DNA from: Chloroflexi bacterium TSY
Lineage (GTDB): Bacteria > Chloroflexota > Anaerolineae > Caldilineales > Caldilineaceae
Assembly: GCA_019217005.1 (NCBI GenBank)
Contig: JAHBNG010000073.1
Span: 7,370-71,369 of the forward strand
Length of the DNA: 64,000 bases
Reading direction: 5' to 3'
Below are positions 56,010 to 64,000 of the stretch, one piece after another. A program made the position numbers and the translations under genes. Below the pieces are notes generated by a model. The model was not told where the DNA came from. It saw only the letters and a program-made list of their open reading frames with translations, and made no database searches. Position 1 is the first letter of the stretch. The number at the start of each line of letters is the position of its first letter.

Positions 56010-58457
56010 CTATTCATATGCCAAAACCTCCCGCACTGTCAGACGGGATGCGCCTCGCGCCGGAAGGAAACTCGCAACGGTTGCCAGGATAATGACGATC
56101 CCAAGCCAGGTAAAGACACCATTGGACGAGAAAACATAGGTGAGTGGTGCTTGGAAGAGGGCGAATCCAACCGCACTGCTCAAGGCAAATCCGGTGGGGA
56201 AAGCGAGCGCTGCGCCGATCAACCAGCTGAGTATCCCAATCACCACGCCTTCGATGAGCACAATGCGTAGAACCGCTCCGTCCGATGCGCCAATGGCGCG
56301 CATCACGCCAATTTCGCGCGTTCGCTCCATGACATTGGTGCTCATGGTGCCGGCCAACCCCAAAGCACCAACAGATGCGATCAAAACGCCCATAAAGAGC
56401 AGCAGCGAAATGATAATCGTAAAAAAGTTGCCTGTGAATCTTCGGATGCGTTCCGCTGTGAAGGTTGAGTCAACTTTAACTCCGGCCTTTTCATACGTTT
56501 CCGACAATCGTTCCGTCATCGCTTGCATGGATGAAATTTGGGACTGATCCACACGCAAGAGCAATGAAGAGGCGCGGCCCACGTTGCCGGTCAGCTTGGA
56601 AAAATAGCCGTACGTGACAAAAGCACTGATGTTGCCGCCAAATTCGGTCGTTTCGGCAAATCCAACGACCACCCACTCTTGCTCTTTTTCATCGATCTCC
56701 AACACAATCTTACTGCCGACCTCAATATCTGTTTCATCAGACGTAATGCTCTGGCTGAGCACAACTGCATTGTGATCATCAGGCAACAACCAGCGTCCGC
56801 TGACAAGTGTTGGCTGCACCATATCGCTCGTTGGGGGGAGTGCCGTGATATTGATGGGGTCGCTCTCCGACCCATCATCTCGAATGCGCAGCGCAGAGCC
56901 AGACGACCAACTTTCGGCCTCGAGCACGCCACCAACCGAGAGCGCCACTTGCTCGACGCGTTTAGTCCGATAGCTGCGCTCGAATCGCACTCGAATATCA
57001 AAATTGTTGTAGGCGAGAACCGATTCGACCCGTTCATTGAGCGAACTGCGAACGCTCCCCACTGTCATAAAGATCATACCACCCATGACCAGCGTAATGA
57101 GCGTTAAGATCAGGCGCCCGCGGCGACGAAACGTGTTGCGCACAGAAATACGAGCGGGGCGTGACAGGCTACGAATTCTACTCAGAAATCGATCAAACCA
57201 ACTTTGGCCAAACTGTCCCTTTCCTACACCGTAATCTGAGATCGCCTCACGCACAGTGATGGCAGTCCCGCGCAATATTGGATAGAGAGTGGCAGCAAGT
57301 GGGACAAAAAGACCAATCGCAATCTGTATGAGAAGAACGTTCATCGGAAAGATAAACCCGGGCGTACTCAGGTTGATAAAGTTACCCAAAACGCTTTCGA
57401 CAGCGCTCGCCACAAACGCAGTTGCTGGGATAACAATGATCAATGCCAGTATACTATAAAGTAGAACAGCCGTGATATACATCACAACCACCTGGGAGCG
57501 CCGCGCGCCAATGGCTTTCATCACACCAATTTGGCGCGTCTGCTGTGACATTAACGCGGACATGGTATTGATGACCAAAAAACAGCCCAAGATCAGCGCC
57601 AGCAGGCCCAGTGGTGTTAGGATCAATGAGAGGGAGTCGATGAGATCTTGAAGGGGCAGACGCCCAGGTCGAAAGGCACGGATATTTCGAACGGTCAAGC
57701 CGCTGCGTTCGATTTTTGCAGCAACCAAGTTCGCAATTCCCTGCACATATTCCCGATTGCGTATCTCCTCTTCTGTCCCCTCTGCGCGTAGAACAACCTC
57801 TGTATATGTTTCCTCCCCTCCCAATCGACGTAAGGTATCTGGAGTTACATGTCCACGCGCGGTACCCTGAAAAGTTGCTGGGATGGTGTTGGGATCATAG
57901 TCCAGACCGGATATCTTGAGCGTGCGAATCTTTTCATCTGGCGTTTGTACGCGCAGCGTATCACCTACTTTGATGCCTGGAGGCAGTGCATCGCGCACGG
58001 AAAGGGAGCCGCTCTCCAACACCAGTTCGTCATTCTTTGGCCAGGCTGAGGCAGCAGCGTTGTATTCCTCCTCACCCTCAACCTCATAGACCAACTGTAA
58101 GACGTTGATCTGCATGTCTTCAAAATCGGGAATTGCCGTCACATTGAAGTTTTCCCACCGCCCCGGAGAAACTTCGACCTTCAGACCAAGCCCACTGCGA
58201 CCCTCTATTTCCGCGACCCCCGGAACGCGCTCCAGCGATTTCAACAGATCGTCATCGACGCCAGTTGCGCTGATTGTGGCGTGTGCCGAGCGGCTCGCCA
58301 AATAGACCCGCTCCATCTCACCAACGATGACTGTATTAATATGACGAACAACCCCAACAGCAAAGATGCCGACAACGATTGAAATTGTCACCAGAATTGT
58401 GCGCGCCTTATTGGATGTCAGGTCGCGTAAAATTTTCTTCCAACGTGGACTTAACAT
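56010..58457 (-). CDS. FtsX-like ABC transporter permease (MacB/LolC-type)
   Basis: 815 residues. N-terminal helix (ARTILVTISIVVGIFAVGVV), a large extracytoplasmic domain with GVDDDLLKSLERVPGVAEIE, then FtsX domain 1 (GLLALILGCFLVINTMSALM; QTRQIGVMKAIGARRSQVVV) and, after a second large domain, FtsX domain 2 (GALGLAGTMSTNVMERTREI; GVMRAIGASDGAVLRIVLIE). The internal duplication is typical of DUF214-type permeases. No ATPase partner gene is nearby, so it must use one encoded elsewhere. It is convergent with the CHAT gene (14 bp between stops). Confidence 0.93.
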   Translation of the reverse strand: MLSPRWKKILRDLTSNKARTILVTISIVVGIFAVGVVRHINTVIVGEMERVYLASRSAHATISATGVDDDLLKSLERVPGVAEIEGRSGLGLKVEVSPGRWENFNVTAIPDFEDMQINVLQLVYEVEGEEEYNAAASAWPKNDELVLESGSLSVRDALPPGIKVGDTLRVQTPDEKIRTLKISGLDYDPNTIPATFQGTARGHVTPDTLRRLGGEETYTEVVLRAEGTEEEIRNREYVQGIANLVAAKIERSGLTVRNIRAFRPGRLPLQDLIDSLSLILTPLGLLALILGCFLVINTMSALMSQQTRQIGVMKAIGARRSQVVVMYITAVLLYSILALIIVIPATAFVASAVESVLGNFINLSTPGFIFPMNVLLIQIAIGLFVPLAATLYPILRGTAITVREAISDYGVGKGQFGQSWFDRFLSRIRSLSRPARISVRNTFRRRGRLILTLITLVMGGMIFMTVGSVRSSLNERVESVLAYNNFDIRVRFERSYRTKRVEQVALSVGGVLEAESWSSGSALRIRDDGSESDPINITALPPTSDMVQPTLVSGRWLLPDDHNAVVLSQSITSDETDIEVGSKIVLEIDEKEQEWVVVGFAETTEFGGNISAFVTYGYFSKLTGNVGRASSLLLRVDQSQISSMQAMTERLSETYEKAGVKVDSTFTAERIRRFTGNFFTIIISLLLFMGVLIASVGALGLAGTMSTNVMERTREIGVMRAIGASDGAVLRIVLIEGVVIGILSWLIGAALAFPTGFALSSAVGFALFQAPLTYVFSSNGVFTWLGIVIILATVASFLPARGASRLTVREVLAYE

Positions 58458-58516
58458 TCATGTTCTCCGTTGCTCGTACACTGTAATCAATGTTGTGATA
58501 GATTGCACTGTGCTAC

Positions 58517-59272
58517 CTATACACCTTGAAATAGACGATGGCTGGAATTTTTTCGATTCTCCCGAAATTCTTGTCGCAACTTACGTGGAAAGAGCAGCTG
58601 ATTGGTCTCCTCCATTGGTTCAGGTGTGAGTGGAGCCAGACCATGTCGCAGTGCATAGAGCACTGCCTGTGTGCGGTTGCTGACTTGAAGCTTAGCCAAA
58701 ATATTGCTGATATGATTTCCCACTGTGCGCGTACCGATCATCAAGCATTGAGCAATATCTTGATTGGTTAGACCTTGGGCCATCAATTTCAAAATATCAG
58801 TTTCGCGTGTTGTGAGGGGATCGTGGATCAAAGCTGATTCAAGAGTCATGTCCGACTTTTGGATCACGTTCCAAATGATGAGTGGATCGATCGAGCGAAT
58901 TCCCGCATAAACCTGACGAATTGCTTGCAGCAGCGACCCAGCTGAAACATCTTTCAGCCAGTAACCAAGTGCCCCAGCCGTCAAGGCAGCCATAACATGG
59001 TGTTTATTCGCTACGCTGGTGAGCACCAAAATCTTCGAAGCTGGATACTCACGCCGGATTTGGTTAATGATGCCAGTTTTTTCTTGCCGCGGCATCAAGA
59101 TGTCGAGAACAACGACCCCTGGCCGCTGTGAACGTAACTTCCATAAAGCGTCTACACCATCGATCGCTTCTCCAGTCAGTTCCATATCTGGTTCATTTGC
59201 AATCAATGTACGCAAACCAGTCCGCACGATCGGCTGGTGGTCGGCAATCAATATCCGAATCGCTTCATCCAT
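58517..59272 (-). CDS. NarL/FixJ-type response regulator
   Basis: 251 residues. The receiver domain carries acidic residues IADHQP, the phosphoacceptor Asp in VVVLDILMPRQ and Lys in LVLTSVANKHH-type context. The C-terminal LuxR HTH is LTTRETDILKLMAQGLTNQD followed by IAQCLMIGTRTVGNHISNIL. No sensor kinase gene is adjacent. It is followed by the FtsX-like permease on the same strand after 59 bp, so the permease may be in its operon or regulon. Confidence 0.94.
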   Translation of the reverse strand: MDEAIRILIADHQPIVRTGLRTLIANEPDMELTGEAIDGVDALWKLRSQRPGVVVLDILMPRQEKTGIINQIRREYPASKILVLTSVANKHHVMAALTAGALGYWLKDVSAGSLLQAIRQVYAGIRSIDPLIIWNVIQKSDMTLESALIHDPLTTRETDILKLMAQGLTNQDIAQCLMIGTRTVGNHISNILAKLQVSNRTQAVLYALRHGLAPLTPEPMEETNQLLFPRKLRQEFRENRKNSSHRLFQGV

Positions 59273-59561
59273 GAAACACCTTCAATACAGTTATGTGAGC
59301 TTGGATTCTCAGAGCTTATGAACGTTAAATAATTATTTCGGCAAACGTCCAGCGAGCACGCTCCGTCCGGGTCTTGACGGAACGCAAGCCGCACGGGGCG
59401 TGCTTCCTGAACTTGGTTTACGGGATTATTTTCTAAATGCTCGGCTCTTTGAGAATGTCCGTGGACCGTGACCAAAATCAAGACGAGCGCCGGTTGAGTC
59501 GCGAAGCGTATCGAAACCAAAGCGGGTTTACCACGGAAGATCCCAATGAGCCAAATGCTCA

Positions 59562-60990
59562 TTAGCTCGACGGTTGAACAAAATAATGTTCGCCAAGATA
59601 TCGGTTCCACCCTGCTTCGAACTCCTCTACTGATTCATCAAGCAAAGCGGGGATTAAATCGGACCAGCTACGATGTTGGGTGAAACCGCGTAGTAAATCC
59701 CCTAACTTATCTTGCCCGTGCCGCACGACAATGTACTCAATGAGCGATTTCGCAGCAGAGGTTCGCAACATGAAATATTCACGATCGTGGATCATTGGCT
59801 CCTCCCATCCACTAATTTCTGTAACGGTCATGGGGAAATGTTCATGGAGCTGCTGAATCATTATTTTCTTGGCCTGTTGATCCCATTCAGATTCTTGACC
59901 AAGCAAATCGGTCTCTAACCAACTCCGCAATCCACGGCGCATAATACGCCATCGGGCAGAGAAAACACCATCCAATCGTTCAGTGTTGTTTCCACTCACC
60001 CGCCAGTACACAAGCCTACGTACAATCTCGTGCATCAGGTAATCGTCATCGGAAAGGCCCACTGGAATCTGTCCAGCGAAAGGAGATGAGACCTCTATAC
60101 GTGTCCCTGCCATCGATCGTCGATTCACAAGGTTTGGTGTGATCTCGATTGTTAATTTTGAAGTGGGCGCGGGCAACGCGAGTCGGAGCCGTCGGTGCAG
60201 CGTCACATAAACGTTCTCGACGGGGACAGCCAATCGCTCAATGGCTGCGTGGTCACGGTCCAAATATTCAAAGCGCAAATGAGGCGTTTCCAACATTCGC
60301 TGTTCGCCCCAGAAACTCTTGCCCGGTGCTACCTGTTGCCAGCCAGCATCTGTCTCCTGATAATAACGGGTCTCGCGATAGGGATAGACAAGGCGCCAAG
60401 ACTGAGACGGCTGGTTGGTCAACAAAGTGGCAGCGGTCAGGCCGTCAAATCGTTCCACATTGAGCAACTGTAGATCGACCGTTTGCGCGATGTTCTGATT
60501 CGCACCTTCTTGATCACCCGTGAAAAATTCCGAGTTTTCTTGAAGAAGCAATGCGTGAATGTCGGCAAAGATTCGCTGTTGTTCACGGTTAGCGGATGTA
60601 CCCGACGCACCAGCAAGCGTCACCATCGCCACAGATAGGAGCACTACACAACGTAGCAGATGGAGAATGGGGGGTGGTTCAAAATTAGGTTTACACTTTT
60701 GATATATAGACAAAAATCTATATGAGACCGTTTTCTCTCTGAGAACCGGCGAAATCAGAGAATATAAACGTTCTTTCTGTTTCTAAAAGTGTAAACCTAT
60801 CTATCCAGCTAAAATGAACCACCCCGAGAATGGCAGTATAATCGGTGCTTTTTGCCCCCTGCTTCTCTATGAGCTCGGGGAGTGAAAGGATATCCCGAAT
60901 TTTCAAATTGCTATCGCTGGATCTTCGGTTGTTCCATCTTCGATCATCCTCAATAATATGCCATTCAAAGTGAATACCTTGGCGAACCAT
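59562..60990 (-). pseudogene. Membrane-anchored protein with gluzincin-like HExx segment, interrupted by a MITE
   Basis: Two open parts flank the MITE at 60671-60825. Removing it and one GAGAATGG joins GAKSTDYTAILHLLRCVVLL and gives 421 residues, start ATG at 60990 with AGGAGC upstream. One TM helix (VVLLSVAMVTLAG) places residues beyond about 75 outside. The C-terminal region has ITPNLVNRRSMAGTRIEVSS and LMHEIVRRLVYWRVSG; the HEIVR resembles the HExxH of peptidase MA-type proteins but the second His is Arg, so activity is doubtful. It follows the Pycsar-type effector gene by 33 bp on the same strand. Family unknown. Confidence 0.75.
60671..60825. mobile_element. 155-bp MITE, copy D
   Basis: Perfect 8-bp duplications GAGAATGG (60663-60670 and 60826-60833); sequence identical by eye to copies B and C. 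Confidence 0.95.
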
Positions 60991-61465
60991 GAATGTTGCT
61001 CCTGAAGCTGCAGATTGAACCGACTAGAAGAACACCGTCATTCCAAGCAGAAGAAACAAGAAGATGGAGACGATCAGCCAAATAAGCGCTCTATTCAACC
61101 ACCGATATTTCTCAATGGCCAACTGAGACAACACGTGAATTTGACTTGCTAAATCCGAACCAAATTCTTCCATTGAGGTAGAGTTCATTGCCTCAACATA
61201 CTCATCCCGATCATATTGAGCAATTCGCCCAAAAAACAATAATGTATGATCTGGCCGGCGAAAACTTCCGCGAGCGATTTTTCTATTACTTTCTGTTCTT
61301 CCAATGAGACAGAGAAGTGAGCTGATTAAAGAGAGTAGTAAGGAAAGTATACCGCCGATCAGAACAAAGACAGACAGGCCGTCCACGAGCTGAATAAGAG
61401 GAATATTAGGCGAACTTGTCGTTGCATCGAAGGTTGCCGTGAGTAAAAACCCCAATATAACGCTA

Positions 61466-62955
61466 CTTTACTTTCTGGTAAAAGAAAAGAGATGAGGTGA
61501 GAAATGTGACAAAAAGCGGTTAGCAGTTCATCCTAAAGGTAGAGAACCCAAAAAGGAGGAAGGAATGCTAACCGCGCCAGAAATAACTATAGCAGTACTG
61601 ATGAATGTATTGCAAGTAACGCCGATGGGAACAAACGTAAATGTAATGCGTCTGATGTGGGCAATGCTGAATGGGTCGTTTCTGAAAAGTCGAGGAGCAA
61701 TCCATAGCGCATTGAAAGAAAGCGGGTTTGAAGATGAGGAGCTGGCGAAGCTGGTGGAGCTTTCGATATGGATCATGGGATATCACAAGTCTGCTGGGGT
61801 CGTGGCAAGAAGAAGTGGAAAGGGAATGGGAGGCAAAAAAGTTAGAAGGGTACCGAGTGAAAAGCATAGATATCACAGGGTTCTGGCGACCGAAGCTGCA
61901 AGGGAAAGTGAACCGACTCTATAACTCAACGGCTCGTCGGGCATTGCCCGCGCTCATCTTTGGAGTGATGATAAGCTCGGGGGAGATAGGCGGGAAGCGA
62001 GTGCCACTGCTCAAGGCAATCATGAGATGCACGGTTGGAACAAAGGAAAGTGAGTTTCGGAAAAAGCTGCTGACAGAGACGAAGAAATCACTGGAGTCAG
62101 ACGAAGTGGCGGTGGTCGATGCCGGGTTTACAATCAGAGAAATGCTAGAAAGCGGCATAGACCGATTTGTCCTGCGGGAAGCGATTAACTGCACAGCGCC
62201 GCAATGAGTTCCCAAACGCAAAGAAAAGGCAGACCACCTGAATATGGTGATATTGTGCGACCGCTCTCGCAGCTATAAGGGAAAGCGACTCGAGGCTACA
62301 ACTCCGGACTCGTCTGGTCGCTTTCTCTATAGTGGTCGCCTGATTTGCTATCAAGCATGGCACAATCTCGTCCCCAGAACAACCAAGGTGGATACAGCCA
62401 ACCGTACCTACTCGATTTACGTCATTCAGGATCCGGCCTACAACACACCTTTGGTTTTGGCGACCGTTATGACTTTGCAGCCTGAAACCATTTATCTTGT
62501 CTACCTGGAACGCTGGCCTGTTGAACATCCCCCCTTGGCTTCCAAGCAGATGATTGGCTTACATCGTCAATTTGTTCATGCCGATGAGGCTTGTTTCCGC
62601 TTACCTGAACTGGGGCTGCTGGCTGGCAATCTTCTTTCCCATTTAGCCGCTTCTCTTCCTCCCATACCGACTGGCTACTGGGATCGAGAGCCTCAATCCA
62701 CTCCCGGCAGGCTGCGCCGTGTTCTCTCGAGTGCTCTTTTTCCAACTCCTGACCAACTCGACCCTGACTTTCGGAAAAAGGCCTCGGTTTCACACCATTT
62801 ACCTAAAGGCGTTCTCGCTCATCGCCGCCTCAATGCCGCTGCTTAAACTAGCCGAGCACTATTTTTACATTTTATCCCGTTTTTTCAGGGTGGATTCTTT
62901 TTTCCGCCCCTTTCGGTTTGCCCTTTGTCACTCAAGCCTTTACCAGAAAGTAAAG
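61466..62955 (+). mobile_element. IS4-like insertion sequence, copy B
   Basis: Ends CTTTACTTTCTGGTAAA and TTTACCAGAAAGTAAAG, 17-bp perfect. Target duplication CGCTA at 61461-61465 and 62956-62960. 1,490 bp, close relative of 38066-39569. Confidence 0.92.
61565..62846 (+). pseudogene. IS4-like DDE transposase, frameshifted (copy B)
   Basis: Frames in order: MLTAPEITIAVLMNVLQVTP to LVELSIWIMGYHKSAG; then WQEEVEREWEAKKLEGYRVK to AINCTAPQ; then EYGDIV to VYLERWPVEHPPLASKQMIG and the C-terminus HRRLNAAA. The break after GYHK..AG is present in both copies, showing the parent was already broken or moved with help in trans. Confidence 0.8.
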
Positions 62956-63173
62956 CGCTACTAATTGCTAGTAAAGCGACAGCTTTATTGTCCGCAGCCT
63001 GAATCCAGGTGGAAATGTGTTCGATTATAGACCATTGATAAGAGAGCTTTTGATTGTCGTCCATGCAATATCTGTAATCAGTAGATAAACATGCGGTGAG
63101 CCAACACAACAGGGGATGAAAAAATGTGTTAAAGTGTGGTGTGTGCAGCCGCCGAACAGAAATCGGGAAAGGT

Positions 63174-63289
63174 CCGTGGTCAGCTCAGAACGCTCAGTAG
63201 CTAGATTCGTGTACCCTGACGCACCACGGGTTGAGGACGTCTTCCGAGACGAAACACGCAGGGCAGACTGTGCTCACAATCGGGTACAC
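63174..63289 (+). ncRNA. Candidate bridge RNA of the third IS110 element
   Basis: Upstream of the transposase are a hairpin GTCT-TCCG-AGAC (63239-63250) and two long-range pairings, CCGTGGT/ACCACGG (63174-63180 with 63223-63229) and GTGTACCC/GGGTACAC (63209-63216 with 63282-63289), which cross and would need a pseudoknot or alternative folds. Only one copy is visible, so there is no covariation support. Confidence 0.35.
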
Positions 63290-63314
63290 AAAGCGGCTGC
63301 GAAAGGAAAGGAAG

Positions 63315-64000
63315 ATGGAAGTGATGTTTCCGAAGTGCAGCGGCCTGGATGTTCACAAGCGGATGGTAGTGGCGTGTGGTAGATGAATCAGGGAGGATGG
63401 AGCAGGTGCGCAAGCGATTTGGGACAACGACGGTCGAGTTGGAGGGGTTGAGGTCGTGGCTGTCGTCGTATGGGATCACGCATGTGGCGATGGAGAGTAC
63501 GGGAGTGTATTGGAAACCGATCTACAATGTGTTGCATGAGCATTTTGAGGTCTGGATTGTGAATGCCCGCCATCTGGCACAGGTGCCTGGTCGCAAGACG
63601 GATGAGAGCGATGCGGCCTGGATCACGAAACTGATGAGTTATGGACTGCTGGAGCGCAGTTTCATTCCAGATGTGGAGCAAAGGGACTTGCGAGACCTGA
63701 CGCGCTATCGGACGCGTCTCTTGCAAGAGAAGAGTGCGGCAGTCAATCGCCTGCATAAGGTGTTGGAAGATGCCAACGTCAAGTTGGGATCGGTGGTCAC
63801 GAGCATCCAAGGTGTATCGGCACGCCAGATGATCGAGGCCCTGATTGCAGATGAGATGGACCCAGAAGCCATGGCTGACTTGGCACAAAAGCGGCTGCGG
63901 GCCAAGATTCCCCAGTTGGTTGATGCGTTGACGGGACTGGTCCGTCCTCATCATCGTTTTATGCTGCAAGAAGTTCTGCATCATCTCGATCACCTGAATG
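63315..64000 (+). pseudogene. IS110-family transposase, frameshifted and cut by window edge
   Basis: ATG at 63315 with AGGAAAGGAAG upstream. MEVMFPKCSGLDVHKRMVVAC has the first DEDD Asp; the frame is lost near 63378 (GTGTG run, two bases short of the other frame). It continues DESGRMEQVRKRFGTTTVEL, THVAMESTGVYWKPIYNVL, PGRKTDESDAAWITKLMSYG. The C-terminal Transposase_20 domain is outside the window. Confidence 0.87.

Larger units (their letters stand above)
61024..63064 (-). pseudogene. Pycsar-type membrane effector (PycTM/DUF5706-like), split by an IS4-like element
   Basis: ATG at 63064 starts MDDNQKLSYQWSIIEHISTW. Removing 61466-62955 and one CGCTA joins AADNKAVALLAISS to VILGFLLTATFD: 181 residues. 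Family features as I know them: the ADNKA segment before the first TM helix, a second TM helix (LSVFVLIGGILSLLLSLISS), FFGRIAQYDRDEYVEAM, then LASQIHVLSQLAIEKYRWLN and a last TM helix (IWLIVSIFLFLLLGMTVFF). In Pycsar systems a cCMP/cUMP cyclase activates such a membrane effector to damage the membrane. I see no cyclase in the window; it may be outside or lost to insertions. Confidence 0.8.
63115..64000 (+). mobile_element. IS110-family element, copy 3 (runs off the window)
   Basis: A transposase gene preceded by about 200 bp of structured non-coding DNA. Different subgroup from the pair at 28.6-31.6 kb. The left boundary is approximate and the right end is outside the window. Confidence 0.65.

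Overview
The window looks like a piece of a bacterial chromosome, most likely from a Chloroflexota (Caldilinea-like) organism. This is inferred from the style of the genes: Tat/lipoprotein substrate-binding proteins with Ala/Pro-rich linkers, a Uma2 endonuclease with a repeated coiled-coil tail, and many Amidohydrolase_2, phytanoyl-CoA dioxygenase, BNR-propeller and sulfatase genes. No rRNA, tRNA or marker gene settles it. The window is unusually rich in insertion sequences, small non-autonomous elements, palindromic intergenic repeats and broken genes.

Bases 1-28,400 form a scavenging region. It holds a LacI-type regulator (cut by the window edge), two sialidase-superfamily proteins, a secreted Pro/Thr-linker protein, a Uma2 nuclease, a sulfatase in line with a complete peptide-type ABC importer (binding protein, two permeases, two ATPases), a P-type ATPase, an MDR dehydrogenase, a second peptide-type importer without ATPases, two tandem Amidohydrolase_2 genes, a Rieske protein and a ribulokinase. 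Together these fit uptake and breakdown of sulfated, sialylated host or detrital glycans. This is inferred from family membership and neighbourhood.

Bases 28,565-33,400 are an insertion-sequence island. Two degenerate IS110 copies lie head to head, each preceded by a structured RNA whose helices covary between the copies (candidate bridge RNAs), followed by a 1.8-kb element with 35-bp terminal inverted repeats. Bases 33,900-48,700 return to metabolism: an ArsR-type regulator with an SRPBCC protein, a BNR_4 protein, an aldo/keto reductase, an unknown gene hit by two mobile elements, a second sulfatase, a P-loop kinase, then a minus-strand run of a sugar ABC importer (MalF/MalG/binding protein), PhyH, PfpI and a double-Nudix protein.

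Bases 49,600-63,100 hold the most unusual material. A tight three-gene operon (multi-TM coiled-coil membrane protein, KAP-type P-loop NTPase, CHAT-domain caspase-like protease) looks like an antiphage or abortive-infection module that I cannot match to a named system. It is wrecked by an ISAzo13 insertion at codon 5, two in-frame amber codons, a frameshift and a 155-bp MITE. Further on are an FtsX-like permease, a LuxR-type response regulator, a MITE-interrupted membrane-anchored protein and a Pycsar-type membrane effector (PycTM/DUF5706-like) split by an IS4-like element. In every insertion I could excise on paper, removing the element plus one target duplication restored a continuous reading frame, apart from frameshifts lying elsewhere in the same gene. 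About eleven non-transposon genes are broken. Several frameshifts lie in mononucleotide runs, so assembly error must be excluded before calling all of them pseudogenes.
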